Positions 7,815-17,508 of a DNA stretch of 64,000 nucleotides are shown here, one piece after another. This DNA comes from Aequorivita marisscotiae (lineage in GTDB: Bacteria > Bacteroidota > Bacteroidia > Flavobacteriales > Flavobacteriaceae): NCBI RefSeq assembly GCF_029814825.1, contig NZ_CP122379.1, positions 3,387,113-3,451,112 on the forward strand, given 5' to 3'. Position 1 is the stretch's first letter. Each line of letters opens with the position of its first letter. The notes under the pieces were generated by a model that saw only the letters and a program-made list of their open reading frames with translations, searched no databases and was not told the DNA's origin. The translations under genes were made by a program, and so were the position numbers.

Positions 7815-8294
7815 TTAGTAATCAATTCTACCTTCTTTTGCTCCCCACTTTTTGAAAACTTTTCGGCCTTCTTCCCTGTCGAGATTAATAAATTTTACGT
7901 TTCTATTTTTAATATTCTTCTCAATTTCATCGTAAATAAAATGATCGTCAAAGCCTATTTCCGCAGCGTCTTCCTTCGTGCATGCATAGTAAACCGCTTT
8001 TGGTCGTGCCCAATAAATAGCGCCCAAACACATGGGGCACGGCTCGCAGGAGGTATAAATAATACAATCGTCTAATTGAAAGCTACCGAGGTTCTCACAA
8101 GCTTTCCGGATGGCAACAACCTCAGCGTGCGCTGTAGGGTCATTGCTGGAAGTTACTTGATTAAAACCTTCGGCAATTATTTCGCCATTTTTTACAATTA
8201 CAGCTCCAAAGGGGCCGCCGGCGTTGTTGTTCATCCCTTTTTCGGAAAGTTCGATGGCTCGTTTTATAAACTGTTTGTCTTTTTCGGTTATCAT
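7815..8294 (-). CDS. guaD: Guanine deaminase (cytidine/deoxycytidylate deaminase fold)
   Basis: It would convert guanine to xanthine and ammonia in purine salvage or breakdown. The 159-residue protein has the zinc and catalytic motifs of the family: HAE (His56, Glu58) and SCEPCPMC (zinc cysteines Cys86 and Cys89). Long matches to the Bacillus GuaD pattern are visible, such as GGPFGAVIVK, SNDPTAHAEV, AIYWARPKAVYYA and the FDDHFIY stretch that sets GuaD apart from the tRNA adenosine deaminase TadA. ATG at 8294 is preferred over a TTG four codons upstream. The last 63 bases are part of the 273-bp tandem unit. Reads leftward toward the lipocalin-like gene. Confidence 0.85.
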   Translation of the reverse strand: MITEKDKQFIKRAIELSEKGMNNNAGGPFGAVIVKNGEIIAEGFNQVTSSNDPTAHAEVVAIRKACENLGSFQLDDCIIYTSCEPCPMCLGAIYWARPKAVYYACTKEDAAEIGFDDHFIYDEIEKNIKNRNVKFINLDREEGRKVFKKWGAKEGRIDY

Positions 8295-8331
8295 TTGTGA
8301 CGTCAATTTTTAAAAATTCTCGATTTAAAAC

Positions 8332-8369
8332 AAAAAAAGGAGCATTTTTAGTTGAGTACTCCTTTTGTT
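8332..8369 (-). terminator. Hairpin terminator after glyA
   Basis: AAAAGGAG near 8335 pairs with CTCCTTTT near 8359-8366 around a 16-base loop. Read leftward the stem is followed by a T run (the A run at 8332-8338 on the plus strand). It ends the glyA transcript before guaD. Confidence 0.7.
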
Positions 8370-8390
8370 CTATTTTTTCTGTTTAATATT

Positions 8391-9665
8391 TTACTGTTTA
8401 AACAATGGTAAGCCAGACATCATTTCATTTACCTTTTCGGCAATGTTTTCTAATTTTGCATTGTCTTCACGATTCATAATTACTTCGTCTATTAAATCCA
8501 CTATTTTTTCCATATCCTTTTCAACTAAACCCCGCGTAGTAACAGCAGCCGTCCCAATACGGATTCCGCTGGTAACGAAAGGCGATTTATCATCAAAAGG
8601 CACCATATTTTTGTTTACCGTAATATCTGCTTTTCCTAAAGCTTCCTCGGCTTCTTTTCCCGAAATATTTTTGTTGCGAAGGTCAATAAGCATCATATGG
8701 TTATCAGTTCCGCCAGAAATAACACCGTATCCTTTTTCAACAAAATGCTGTGCCATTACGGCTGCGTTTTTTTTCACTTGCACCATATAATGAAGAAAAT
8801 CATCTGTTAATGCTTCACCAAATGCTATTGCCTTTGCTGCAATAATATGCTCCAACGGGCCACCTTGGTTACCTGGAAAGATCGCACTGTCTAACAGGCT
8901 ACTCATTTTACGAAGGTTGCCGTTTTTGAGTTTTATACCAAACGGATTGTCAAAATCTTTACCCATTAAAATCAATCCACCACGCGGGCCACGTAAGGTT
9001 TTGTGAGTAGTAGTTGAAACAACGTGGCAATGCGGCATTGGGTCGCTTAAGATTCCTTTTGCTATCAAGCCAGCAGGATGGGCGATATCTGCAAACAGAA
9101 TTGCACCAACCTTATCGGCAATTTCACGAAAACGTTTATAATCTATTTCACGCGAATAGGCCGAAGCTCCGGCAATAATCATTTTAGGTTTTTCCTTTAT
9201 GGCTATTTCTTCTACTTTATCGTAGTCAATTCTTCCGGTTTCTTTATCAACTCCATAAAATACCGGGGTGTAAAGCCTGCCAGAAAAGTTTACTGGCGAC
9301 CCGTGGGTTAAGTGCCCACCATGCGAAAGATCGAATCCTAAAAATTTATCGCCCGGTTTTAGGCAAGCAGCAAAAACCGCTGTGTTTGCCTGCGAACCAC
9401 TGTGCGGTTGTACGTTTGCGTATTCGGCGCCAAACAAGGCTTTTGCGCGGTCAATGGCTATTTGTTCCACCTCGTCTACCACTTCGCAACCGCCGTAATA
9501 GCGTTTGCCGGGATAGCCTTCGGCATATTTATTTGTTAAAACAGAACCCGCCGCTTCCATAACTTGGTCGCTTACAAAATTTTCTGAAGCTATTAGCTCC
9601 AATCCGTTGAGTTGGCGTTGTTTTTCGTCTTCTATTAATTCAAAAATTTGTGCGTCTCTTTTCAT
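8391..9665 (-). CDS. glyA: Serine hydroxymethyltransferase
   Basis: It interconverts serine and glycine with tetrahydrofolate, giving 5,10-methylenetetrahydrofolate for purine, thymidylate and methionine synthesis; PLP enzyme of the cytoplasm. The 424-residue length is normal. Visible motifs are [13 protein letters not shown] (residues 48-59), the HSGSQAN substrate region (88-94), and the PLP lysine Lys222 in [14 protein letters not shown]. The start [14 protein letters not shown] is the usual one. It is a single gene with its own terminator; TAGATTTG at 9736-9729 could be its -7 element. Confidence 0.97.
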   Translation of the reverse strand: MKRDAQIFELIEDEKQRQLNGLELIASENFVSDQVMEAAGSVLTNKYAEGYPGKRYYGGCEVVDEVEQIAIDRAKALFGAEYANVQPHSGSQANTAVFAACLKPGDKFLGFDLSHGGHLTHGSPVNFSGRLYTPVFYGVDKETGRIDYDKVEEIAIKEKPKMIIAGASAYSREIDYKRFREIADKVGAILFADIAHPAGLIAKGILSDPMPHCHVVSTTTHKTLRGPRGGLILMGKDFDNPFGIKLKNGNLRKMSSLLDSAIFPGNQGGPLEHIIAAKAIAFGEALTDDFLHYMVQVKKNAAVMAQHFVEKGYGVISGGTDNHMMLIDLRNKNISGKEAEEALGKADITVNKNMVPFDDKSPFVTSGIRIGTAAVTTRGLVEKDMEKIVDLIDEVIMNREDNAKLENIAEKVNEMMSGLPLFKQ

Positions 9666-9728
9666 GGTATAAACTAATGGTTTGGAATATTGAATTTAAA
9701 AATTACGGAAAATTCAGCTTTAGAAATA

Positions 9729-9736
9729 CAAATCTA
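9729..9736 (-). promoter_or_regulatory. Possible -7 element of glyA
   Basis: TAGATTTG on the minus strand fits TAnnTTTG and lies 63 bases before the glyA start. No clear -33 TTG was found at the usual distance, so support is partial. Confidence 0.35.
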
Positions 9737-9809
9737 TCACTACAAATTCCGTTGAAAGTTAATTAAATCCAAAAATACTAATTACATTCGGGAACTATCA
9801 TGAAATATA

Positions 9810-9817
9810 TATATTTG
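9810..9817 (+). promoter_or_regulatory. Possible -7 element of fahA
   Basis: TATATTTG fits TAnnTTTG. Its -33 partner would be ATTCG at 9786-9790, a weak match. Use of this site would give a leader of about 120 bases. Confidence 0.35.
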
Positions 9818-9942
9818 ACGAAGAAATTTACTAACAACACACAAGTTGGAAATAATTTATATCAGCAAATAATTAACTGATTTAAAAGAATTTGAAATTT
9901 ATTTTAATTAGTTTTATTTTCAACAATTAAAGAATATTAAAA

Positions 9943-11223
9943 ATGCCAATTACAGCAAACGATCCAAAAAGAAAAACCTGGCTCGATACCGTGCCAGACA
10001 CAGATTTTCCCATTCAAAATATACCTTTCGGTGTTTTTTTAACGCGCGATGACATTGTTACTATCGGAACCAGAATTGGCGATTACGCCATTGATCTAGG
10101 TGCCTTACACCAGTTAGGCTATTTTAAGGGAATTGAACTTACCGATGATATATTCCTTCAAGATACTTTAAATGATTTTATAAGCGACGGAAGAAAAACT
10201 TGGCGTTTGGTTCGAAACCGAATTGCAGATATTTTTGACAAAGACAATGCGCAATTACGCGATAACGAAGATCATAGAAAACACATTTTATTTACCTTGG
10301 ACGAAGTTGAAATGCAACTTCCAGTACAGGTAGGTGATTATACCGATTTTTACTCGAGTAAAGAACACGCTACCAATGTGGGAACTATGTTTCGCGGAAA
10401 AGAAAACGCTTTAATGCCTAATTGGCTTCATATTCCGGTAGGATACCACGGGAGAAGCTCATCCATAATCCCAAGCGGAATCAATGCCCGCAGACCTTGG
10501 GGGCAAACCATGCCCGAAGGTGCTACCGAACCCGTGTTTGGACCTTCAAAACTTGTTGATTTTGAACTTGAAATGGCCTTTATAACAACCGATGCTAATG
10601 TACTGGGAGAACCAATTCCTGTAGATGAAGCTGAAGACCATATTTTTGGATTGGTACTGTTTAACGATTGGAGTGCGCGCGATATTCAAAAGTGGGAGTA
10701 TGTGCCTCTCGGCCCATTCTTAGCGAAAAATTTTGCGTCGTCCATTTCTCCATGGATTGTAACCTTAGATGCCTTGCAGCCCTTTAAAGTTGCTGGCCCA
10801 AAACCCGAGATGGAACAACTGCCCTATCTTCAATACAAAGGCAAAAAAAGTTACGATATAAATCTGGAGGTCTACATTGCTCCAGAAAATGGAGAGGAAA
10901 CAAAGGTTGCCGCTTCAAACTTTAAATATATGTATTGGAATATGAGCCAGCAATTAGCACATCACACCGTAAACGGGTGTAATGTAAACAGTGGCGATAT
11001 GATGGGAAGCGGAACTATTTCGGGACCAACACCAGACTCATACGGTTCTATGCTTGAACTTACTTGGCGCGGTGCAAAACCTATTACCCTTTCAGACGGT
11101 ACCGAAAGAAAATTTATTAACGACCACGATACTGTAATTATGCGTGGTTATTGTAAATCTGACGGTGTAAGAATAGGTTTTGGTGAATGTAAGACAAAAC
11201 TATTACCTGCTATTAAGCAATAA
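9943..11223 (+). CDS. fahA: Fumarylacetoacetase
   Basis: Last enzyme of tyrosine and phenylalanine breakdown: splits fumarylacetoacetate into fumarate and acetoacetate. The 426-residue protein has the N-terminal SH3-like domain (about 15-120, with FGVFLTRD and GDYAIDL) and the FAH catalytic domain. Family signatures include DFYSSKEHATNVG, PVGYHGRSSS, the metal-binding DFELEMAF acidic residues, FNDWSARDIQKWEY and the GSGTISGP stretch. The start MPITANDPKRKTW is the family's usual one. It stands alone with a strong terminator, so the other homogentisate-pathway genes are elsewhere. Confidence 0.95.
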   Translation: MPITANDPKRKTWLDTVPDTDFPIQNIPFGVFLTRDDIVTIGTRIGDYAIDLGALHQLGYFKGIELTDDIFLQDTLNDFISDGRKTWRLVRNRIADIFDKDNAQLRDNEDHRKHILFTLDEVEMQLPVQVGDYTDFYSSKEHATNVGTMFRGKENALMPNWLHIPVGYHGRSSSIIPSGINARRPWGQTMPEGATEPVFGPSKLVDFELEMAFITTDANVLGEPIPVDEAEDHIFGLVLFNDWSARDIQKWEYVPLGPFLAKNFASSISPWIVTLDALQPFKVAGPKPEMEQLPYLQYKGKKSYDINLEVYIAPENGEETKVAASNFKYMYWNMSQQLAHHTVNGCNVNSGDMMGSGTISGPTPDSYGSMLELTWRGAKPITLSDGTERKFINDHDTVIMRGYCKSDGVRIGFGECKTKLLPAIKQ

Positions 11224-11241
11224 TATTTCCTACATAAAAAC

Positions 11242-11283
11242 AAAAAAGAGGCAGCCTTTTCTTTTAAAGCTGCCTCTTTTTTT
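11242..11283 (+). terminator. Strong rho-independent terminator after fahA
   Basis: AAAAGAGGCAGC pairs with GCTGCCTCTTTT and is followed by a T run. The flanking A run would make it work in both directions. Confidence 0.9.
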
Positions 11284-11331
11284 GTGATTTTTTATAGCCA
11301 TTTATTTAAGCTATATTTTTAGGTCTACAAG

Positions 11332-11538
11332 CTATTCACAAAAGCCTACATAACATCCATGAGCTAAGTGTGCCCGAACAGCATTTTTGCTTATATAAAT
11401 AGTATGCATGTTCTCGGGGTTTCCTGGCGGAATATGGCAAACATATTCTTTATGCCCAGCGTCGGTGTTACTTTCAGTAAAACTAATAGACATGCAACCT
11501 ATTAGAAGTACTCCAAAAAATAAAGAAATTCGTTTCAT
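11332..11538 (-). CDS. Small exported protein with CHIPPGNP motif, probable lipoprotein
   Basis: A 68-residue protein from ATG at 11538 (an in-frame upstream extension has no signal-peptide logic). The signal peptide ends in LIGC, a lipobox-like site at Cys15. The mature part is almost entirely one motif: CHIPPGNP, an HTIYISKNAV strand, then AHLAHGCYVGFC. This cysteine-histidine motif, with two histidines in HLAHG, is familiar from longer exported proteins of many bacteria, where it sits at the end; here it is the whole protein. Function unknown; metal binding is possible. It is a single leftward gene. Confidence 0.6.
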   Translation of the reverse strand: MKRISLFFGVLLIGCMSISFTESNTDAGHKEYVCHIPPGNPENMHTIYISKNAVRAHLAHGCYVGFCE

Positions 11539-11661
11539 AATACTGATAATTAATAAGTTAATACAACATAAAGATAGTAAAAATTTAGAACATAAAAAGA
11601 TTCTTATTCTTTTTGGCACTACTATTGTATTTTAGCCCACTACAACCAAATCGAATTGATT

Positions 11662-12846
11662 ATGAAAAACAGCTACCTCCTTTTATTTATTGCACTTTTC
11701 GCCCTTTCTTGCAACAGCGTAAAACGAACGCAAAAATTTGTATCGCAAGGTAATTACGATGAAGCAATTGCACTTGCCACTAAAAAACTTCAGAAAGATA
11801 AAGGCGCCAAGGAATACGATGCCCACATTCGTATTTTAGAAGAGGCATTTCTAAAAGCGAAAGAAGAAGACACTCGGCATCTCACTTTTTTAAAAAGAGA
11901 AAATAGCCTTGCCAACGCTAAAGAAATTTATTATACCTACTTAGATCTTCAGGCGCGACAGGATTTAATCAGGCCATTATTGCCGCTTTATAGCCTCGAA
12001 ATGGGCAGAAAGGCAAATTTCGTTTTTACCGATTATACCAGTGATTTGTTGGCAGCCAAAGACGGTTATGTAAAAGCATTATATCAAGAAGCGCAAGTTT
12101 ATTTAAAACGGAACACAACCATTGATTATCGCAGTGCATTTAACGTGCTATGCGAATTAGAAGAGGTTATGCCCAATTACCGCGATGTAAATCAATTAAA
12201 AGATGAAGCACATTTCCGTGGAACAAATTTCGTATTTGTACAGCTGAACAATCATACAAGACAAATAATACCATTTAGATTAGAGCAAGATTTATTGAAC
12301 TTTAACACCTATGGTTTAGACGATTTTTGGACCGAATATCACGCACAGCGAGAAAATGGAATTGACTATGCCTTAGGTATCGACTTAAATTTTCAGACAA
12401 TTCAAATTACACCTGAACGTATTTCTGATAGACAATTTACGAGGAAACAACGCATTAAGGACGGTTACGATTTCCGACGGGATCGTGGAGGAAATATTGT
12501 TCGCGACAGCCTTGGCAACCCTATTAAAATAGACAAGTATATAGATGTTTCGGCCACCGTTTATATTACAGCACAAGAAAAAGCAGTACTAGTGGGCGGA
12601 ACAGTAGTTTATAAAGATTTAAATAAAAGAAGAGAACTGAATAGCTTTCCACTTTCTTCCGAATTTATTTTCGAAAATGTTTACGCCACCTTTCGTGGAG
12701 ACGAACGCGCTTTAACAGCAGATGACCGACGACTGGTAAACAACCGCCCCATACCATTTCCCAACAACGAGCAAATGGTTTTTGATGCCGGTCAGGATAT
12801 TAAGGAAAGATTTAAAGTTATTTTGCGGGACAATCCCATTTATTAG
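11662..12846 (+). CDS. Lipoprotein of unknown function with N-terminal TPR-like repeats
   Basis: A 394-residue protein from ATG at 11662; a TTG two codons earlier is less likely. The signal peptide ends at LFALSC, a clear lipobox. The segment VSQGNYDEAIALATKKLQKDK (in two parts) looks like a TPR helix pair, and the first 180 residues are helical and charged. The C-terminal half is mostly beta strand (DVSATVYITAQEKAVLVGG, VVYKDLNKRRELNSF). No known catalytic motif was seen. It is probably a periplasmic or outer-membrane-attached envelope protein. It converges with the ytxJ-like gene, five bases away. Confidence 0.72.
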   Translation: MKNSYLLLFIALFALSCNSVKRTQKFVSQGNYDEAIALATKKLQKDKGAKEYDAHIRILEEAFLKAKEEDTRHLTFLKRENSLANAKEIYYTYLDLQARQDLIRPLLPLYSLEMGRKANFVFTDYTSDLLAAKDGYVKALYQEAQVYLKRNTTIDYRSAFNVLCELEEVMPNYRDVNQLKDEAHFRGTNFVFVQLNNHTRQIIPFRLEQDLLNFNTYGLDDFWTEYHAQRENGIDYALGIDLNFQTIQITPERISDRQFTRKQRIKDGYDFRRDRGGNIVRDSLGNPIKIDKYIDVSATVYITAQEKAVLVGGTVVYKDLNKRRELNSFPLSSEFIFENVYATFRGDERALTADDRRLVNNRPIPFPNNEQMVFDAGQDIKERFKVILRDNPIY

Positions 12847-12851
12847 AAATA

Positions 12852-13244
12852 CTATATAAATTTCTGTAAATGTTCGGCCTCAATAGAATGATGCGAATCG
12901 TGGTGAACTACCACCCCGTCTTTAATTACTATAATTTGCGGACTTTCGTGTTGTACTTTAAAACGCGCTGCAATCTCATTGGAAATAGCTCTATTTTGTA
13001 GCAGATCCAAAAAGTACAATTTTAATTGTTCATCGTTGAGACTATAATTTTTCTCAAACATTTTTAATACTGCTCTGCTTATTCCACAACGCGTAGAATG
13101 TTTAAAAATAGCCACGGGCACTGTTTTAGATTGTTCTACAATTTCATCCAATTGCTCCATTTTTCCTATAACGTGCCACGGTATTTCCACTATTTCCTCT
13201 TTCGCAATATCTCGTGGTGTTTTAAAAGCATCAAATAATCCCAT
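12852..13244 (-). CDS. ytxJ: YtxJ-like bacilliredoxin (bacillithiol system redox protein)
   Basis: A 130-residue thioredoxin-fold protein of the YtxJ family, thought to remove bacillithiol from proteins thiolated under oxidative stress. The active site is a single cysteine in KHSTRCGIS, in the position where thioredoxins have CxxC, which is the hallmark of this monothiol family. ESPQIIVIKDG carries the conserved cis-proline before a beta strand. It implies the organism makes bacillithiol, as many Flavobacteriaceae do. It is a single leftward gene with its start at MGLFDAFK. Confidence 0.87.
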   Translation of the reverse strand: MGLFDAFKTPRDIAKEEIVEIPWHVIGKMEQLDEIVEQSKTVPVAIFKHSTRCGISRAVLKMFEKNYSLNDEQLKLYFLDLLQNRAISNEIAARFKVQHESPQIIVIKDGVVVHHDSHHSIEAEHLQKFI

Positions 13245-13470
13245 GGTTTTTCTTTTTTACAAAGCTACTAGTTAAAACATTTCAATAGTCTAAAAGATAT
13301 TATAAAATACGCGATGTTAAAGCAGTCATAATGTCTGTTAAATTGAAGCTTTTAGCCGACATTTTGTCTTAATTTTAATATGGCTTTGTATTTGTAATTT
13401 CACCACACACAATAACATATTAGCCCCAAAAGCAAACGTAACATCACATTAAAAACAAAACATTATATAT

Positions 13471-16071
13471 ATGAATTTCAATAATTTTACTATAAAAAGT
13501 CAGGAAGCCATCCAGCAAGCACAGCAAATTGCACAGGGTTTCGGACACCAACAGATAGAAAATGAACACATCCTCAAAGCTATTTTTGAGGTTGACGAAA
13601 ACGTCGCACCTTTCATCTTAAAAAAACTGAATGTAAACCTTACGGTTTTAAAGCAGATTTTGGATAAGCAATTGGAAAGTTTCCCAAAAGTTTCGGGTGG
13701 CGATATTATGCTTTCGCGCGAAGCGAATAAAATGGTTATTGAAGCTTCCAACATCGCAAAAAAGATGGGGGACGAATATGTTTCCATTGAACATCTTTTA
13801 TTGGCCATTTTAAATTCAAAAAGCGGAATTGCGCAAAGTTTAAAAGACCAAGGCGTGACCGAAAAAGGAATGAAAGCAGCTATACAGGAATTGCGCGGTG
13901 GTGAGAACGTTACTTCGCAAAGTGCTGAAGAAACATATAATTCTTTAAATAAATATGCCAAAAACCTCAATCAACTTGCACGCGATGGCAAACTAGACCC
14001 CGTAATTGGCCGCGATGAAGAAATAAGAAGAATACTTCAAATTCTGTCACGCCGAACTAAAAACAACCCCATGCTCGTGGGAGAGCCCGGCACTGGTAAA
14101 ACCGCCATTGCCGAAGGATTGGCCCACAGAATTGTTGACGGCGACGTACCCGAAAACTTAAAAACCAAGGAAATTTATTCTCTAGATATGGGTGCCCTTA
14201 TTGCCGGCGCAAAGTATAAAGGGGAATTTGAGGAACGACTCAAGGCCGTTATTAAGGAAGTAACTTCCAGTGATGGTGACATTGTATTGTTTATTGATGA
14301 AATTCACACCTTGGTTGGTGCTGGAGGCGGGCAAGGCGCAATGGATGCCGCCAATATTTTAAAACCCGCACTTGCGCGTGGAGAGCTTCGTGCCATTGGC
14401 GCAACTACTTTAGACGAATATCAAAAATATTTTGAAAAAGATAAAGCCTTGGAGCGTCGTTTCCAAAAAGTTGTTGTAGATGAGCCAGATACCGAAAGTG
14501 CCATTTCAATATTGAGGGGAATTAAAGAAAAGTATGAAACCCACCACAAAGTTAGAATTAAGGACGAAGCAATTATCGCTGCCGTAGAACTATCCGAACG
14601 TTATATTACCAACCGATTTCTTCCCGATAAAGCCATTGATTTAATGGACGAGGCTGCGAGTAAGTTACGGATGGAAATAAACTCCAAACCCGAAGAACTC
14701 GATGTTTTAGATAGAAAAATCATGCAGCTCGAAATTGAAATGGAAGCTATTAAGCGTGAAAAGGATGAAACAAAATTGAAGTCACTTCACGCAGATTTGG
14801 CAAATTTAAAAGAAGAGCGCAACGAATTAAATGCGAGGTGGCAAAGTGAAAAACAGGTTGTAGATAATGTTCAAAATCTAAAAACCGAAATTGAGGAATT
14901 AAAACTTGAAGCCGAACGAGCCGAACGCGATGGCGATTTTGGAAAAGTTGCCGAGCTTCGTTACGGAAAAATTAAAGATGCCCAAGCTGCATTGAGCAAA
15001 TTGGAAACTCAACTTGCCGAAAACGACGAAAGCACTTCCATGATTAAAGAAGAAGTAACTCGCGAAGATATTGCCGAAGTGGTAGCTAAATGGACCGGGA
15101 TTCCTGTTACTAAAATGCTACAAAGCGATCGTGAAAAGCTACTTACATTAGAAGATCAATTGCACAAACGCGTGGTTGGGCAACACGAAGCCATTATAGC
15201 AGTAAGTGATGCTATTCGCAGAAGTCGCGCAGGATTGCAAGACGAAAAAAAACCTATAGGAAGCTTTCTATTTCTCGGAACAACGGGCGTTGGTAAAACC
15301 GAATTGGCTAAGGCTTTGGCCGAATATTTATTTGACGACGAAAATGCTATGACTCGGATTGATATGAGCGAATACCAAGAACGGCACAGTATAAGCCGTT
15401 TGGTAGGTGCGCCTCCCGGATACGTAGGCTACGATGAAGGTGGACAATTAACCGAAGCCGTTCGCCGTAAACCGTATAGTGTAGTATTATTGGATGAAAT
15501 TGAAAAAGCGCACCCCGATACGTTTAACATTCTGTTGCAAGTTTTAGATGAAGGTAGATTAACAGACAACAAAGGACGTTTAGCAGATTTTAAAAACACC
15601 ATTATTATTATGACGAGTAATATGGGGAGCGATATAATTCAGCAGCGTTTTGAAACTGTTAAAGATCCAGACACCGCTATGGAAGGCGCCAAAATAGAAG
15701 TGCTTGCACTATTAAAACAAACTGTTCGCCCAGAGTTTTTAAATCGTATAGACGATATTATTATGTTTACGCCGCTTTCTAAAAAAGACATCCGCGAAAT
15801 TGTGGAGCTTCAGTTAAAAGGTGTCTCTAAAATGTTGCTAAAACAAAACATTGTACTGGATGCTACCTCAGAAGCAATTTCATATCTTTCAGAAAAAGGA
15901 TACGATCCGCAATTTGGAGCAAGACCCGTAAAAAGAGTAATTCAGCGTCAAGTACTTAATGAATTGAGTAAAGAAATACTCGCTGGAAAAATAACCACAG
16001 ACAGTATTATTTTGCTGGATAGCTTTAATGACGAGTTGGTATTTAGAAACCAGGAAAATTTAGTTGAATAA
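13471..16071 (+). CDS. clpB: ATP-dependent chaperone ClpB
   Basis: Disaggregase that threads aggregated proteins through a hexameric ring together with DnaK. The 866-residue length is normal. Order of parts: Clp N domain (1-145), first AAA+ module with Walker A GEPGTGKT at 204-211, a coiled-coil middle domain (about 400-530, rich in E, K and L) that separates ClpB from ClpA and ClpC, and second AAA+ module with Walker A GTTGVGKT at 603-610 and [13 protein letters not shown] pore loop. No ClpP-binding IGF loop was seen. Start [14 protein letters not shown] is typical. Heat-shock control is expected, but no CIRCE-type operator was found upstream. Confidence 0.97.
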   Translation: MNFNNFTIKSQEAIQQAQQIAQGFGHQQIENEHILKAIFEVDENVAPFILKKLNVNLTVLKQILDKQLESFPKVSGGDIMLSREANKMVIEASNIAKKMGDEYVSIEHLLLAILNSKSGIAQSLKDQGVTEKGMKAAIQELRGGENVTSQSAEETYNSLNKYAKNLNQLARDGKLDPVIGRDEEIRRILQILSRRTKNNPMLVGEPGTGKTAIAEGLAHRIVDGDVPENLKTKEIYSLDMGALIAGAKYKGEFEERLKAVIKEVTSSDGDIVLFIDEIHTLVGAGGGQGAMDAANILKPALARGELRAIGATTLDEYQKYFEKDKALERRFQKVVVDEPDTESAISILRGIKEKYETHHKVRIKDEAIIAAVELSERYITNRFLPDKAIDLMDEAASKLRMEINSKPEELDVLDRKIMQLEIEMEAIKREKDETKLKSLHADLANLKEERNELNARWQSEKQVVDNVQNLKTEIEELKLEAERAERDGDFGKVAELRYGKIKDAQAALSKLETQLAENDESTSMIKEEVTREDIAEVVAKWTGIPVTKMLQSDREKLLTLEDQLHKRVVGQHEAIIAVSDAIRRSRAGLQDEKKPIGSFLFLGTTGVGKTELAKALAEYLFDDENAMTRIDMSEYQERHSISRLVGAPPGYVGYDEGGQLTEAVRRKPYSVVLLDEIEKAHPDTFNILLQVLDEGRLTDNKGRLADFKNTIIIMTSNMGSDIIQQRFETVKDPDTAMEGAKIEVLALLKQTVRPEFLNRIDDIIMFTPLSKKDIREIVELQLKGVSKMLLKQNIVLDATSEAISYLSEKGYDPQFGARPVKRVIQRQVLNELSKEILAGKITTDSIILLDSFNDELVFRNQENLVE

Positions 16072-16095
16072 TTTAGTTTTTAAATAGTAAAATTG

Positions 16096-16128
16096 AAAAA
16101 CCCCTAAGCATATGCTTGGGGGTTTTTT
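16096..16128 (+). terminator. Rho-independent terminator after clpB
   Basis: AAAAACCCCTAAGCA pairs with TGCTTGGGGGTTTTTT around a tiny loop; strong T tail. Confidence 0.9.
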
Positions 16129-16150
16129 AATATAGGTTCTGGGAAGTGTT

Positions 16151-16936
16151 TTACTGAATAATAATTCGTTTTGTTACCGTACTTGCATCGGCGGTAACTT
16201 TTACTAAATACACTCCAGGCGCTAATTTAAGGTTTAAACTAATATTTTTATCTGTATAGTTATTCGCAAACACTTGCTGCCCGAGCGTATTAAATACCGC
16301 AACAGAAGAGTCCAACCTACTTGGCAAATTAATACTTATGTTACCGTTAGAAATTGTGGGGTAAACTTCAAAATTGAATACTTCACTCTCCGTAATGCCC
16401 AAGGTACATTCCATAACCGCCGGTTCAAAACCGGCTGGAAATGTAGCTTCAAAGGTCTCTACTCCAGATAATGGCCAAATATCTCTAACCACCAAGGTAT
16501 TGTCTGGACCAATTAAGCAATACGTGGGATAGGCCGAAACGCCAAAGTTTGCATCTACATCAGGTCCGCCGCCTTCATTACTTACTGCCGGTGCATGGTT
16601 AAATGGTCCGCCGTGCTGTTGCTCGTATAATCGTACGCGATCGTCATCATCATATCCATTGTTAATAGACAGACAAAACACCAAACCTTCGTTACACCCA
16701 TATTTATCAAAAAACTCATTGAAAATAGGAGCCGTTTGTTGACAGGGAACGCAATCTGCAAAAAAGAAGTCCAGCCAAACATATTTGCCCTGGGCAGTTA
16801 TGGAATATAAGTTATGTTCCACGCCATCGATATCCGTAACGGTAAAATCATCAACAACGTCGCCTACACTGTAGTTGTTTACTTGGGCGTTTATTGTAAA
16901 ACCAATAAATAATAGAAGAAATGTAATTTTTTTCAT
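16151..16936 (-). CDS. Secreted thioredoxin-like protein with T9SS sorting domain
   Basis: A 261-residue protein with a signal peptide ending near INAQ, a TlpA/redoxin-like thioredoxin domain (about 22-170) and a C-terminal type A sorting domain (about 185-261, with FEVYPTISNGNISI, FNTLGQQVF and APGVYLVKV). The redox site is Cys62-Val-Pro-Cys65 and a cis-proline is visible in SAYPTYCLI. It should be exported by the Sec pathway and then T9SS to the surface or medium, acting as an extracellular thiol oxidoreductase or redox-linked binding protein. It faces clpB tail to tail, with the clpB terminator between them. Confidence 0.85.
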   Translation of the reverse strand: MKKITFLLLFIGFTINAQVNNYSVGDVVDDFTVTDIDGVEHNLYSITAQGKYVWLDFFFADCVPCQQTAPIFNEFFDKYGCNEGLVFCLSINNGYDDDDRVRLYEQQHGGPFNHAPAVSNEGGGPDVDANFGVSAYPTYCLIGPDNTLVVRDIWPLSGVETFEATFPAGFEPAVMECTLGITESEVFNFEVYPTISNGNISINLPSRLDSSVAVFNTLGQQVFANNYTDKNISLNLKLAPGVYLVKVTADASTVTKRIIIQ

Positions 16937-17045
16937 AATAAGTTATAATTAGTGGGTTTGTTGCCAATAAAAGTACAGATAAATTCAAAATAAAATTTAT
17001 TATTACAAATAAAATCAGTATTGTCCGATTAAAAATCATGTTTTT

Positions 17046-17175
17046 CCCCTACGGGACATTTGTTTAGGTGCGATCTCTTGATCACCAATATTTTGCCCAG
17101 CTGGAGCAGTATGCCGTTAGACATTAAATATGGGTAAAAAAATAGATCCCCGTCAATTCCTAGTCCCGTAGGGAC
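17046..17175. repeat. Possible MITE-like element bounded by CCCTACGGGAC inverted repeats
   Basis: CCCCTACGGGAC at 17046-17057 is matched, in inverted form, by GTCCCGTAGGGA at 17163-17174 with one mismatch. About 105 bases lie between, without an open frame. This fills most of the 386-base gap between the thioredoxin-like gene and csbD; the rest shows nothing beyond the csbD terminator. Confidence 0.45.
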
Positions 17176-17240
17176 GACATATAATATGGGGTTTTCCAGA
17201 GTTAGTCATTACTTTTATCGGACAACAATGAAATAAAATT

Positions 17241-17282
17241 AAAAAACCCCTCAAAATTTCATTCATTGAAATTTTGAGGGGT
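17241..17282 (-). terminator. Rho-independent terminator after the CsbD gene
   Basis: A long stem: AACCCCTCAAAATTTCA pairs with TGAAATTTTGAGGGGTT, four-base loop region. Read leftward it is followed by six T. Confidence 0.88.
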
Positions 17283-17322
17283 TCGGCTTCAAATAAAGTG
17301 GTATTTAAAGTTTAGCTAGAAA

Positions 17323-17508
17323 CTACCACTTGTCAATTTGGTCCTTCAACTCTTCTTTTGTCTTTCCGGTTTTTTCTTGAAGACGTCCAAGTAATTCGTC
17401 AGATTTTCCTTCGGCATACTTTAGGTCATCATCAGTAAGATCTGCATATTCTTGCTTAAACTTACCTTTTACTTGATTCCATTTTCCTTTAAACTGATCT
17501 TCATTCAT
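17323..17508 (-). CDS. CsbD family stress-response protein
   Basis: A 61-residue, highly charged, soluble helical protein matching the CsbD family from end to end: [19 protein letters not shown], then [20 protein letters not shown]. In other bacteria CsbD-like proteins (E. coli YjbJ) are among the most abundant stress proteins; their molecular action is unknown. It stands alone with its own strong terminator, which fits high, separate expression. Confidence 0.9.
   Translation of the reverse strand: MNEDQFKGKWNQVKGKFKQEYADLTDDDLKYAEGKSDELLGRLQEKTGKTKEELKDQIDKW

Larger units (their letters stand above)
7063..7881. repeat. Three tandem copies of a 273-bp unit across a gene junction
   Basis: Units run 7063-7335, 7336-7608 and 7609-7881; matching words recur at exactly 273 bases (for example CCTTCTTCCC at 7321, 7594 and 7867). 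Each unit carries the first 38 bases of the lipocalin-like gene, a 121-bp palindromic spacer element and the last 63-odd bases of the guanine deaminase gene. Only the outer copies belong to full genes. Copies differ at a few scattered positions; copy 2 is the most diverged and copy 3 is closest to copy 1. This looks like an amplified junction, not a CRISPR array. Confidence 0.95.

Noticed and set aside
7063..7881. CRISPR-like array
   Set aside because: The repeats are contiguous 273-bp units without variable spacers, and no cas gene is present; this is a tandem duplication.
7758..8075. Plus-strand open frame of 105 codons
   Set aside because: It starts inside the tandem repeat and runs antisense to guaD with no family match.
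13245..13470. Heat-shock operator (CIRCE) upstream of clpB
   Set aside because: I looked for the TTAGCACTC-N9-GAGTGCTAA palindrome and did not find it.
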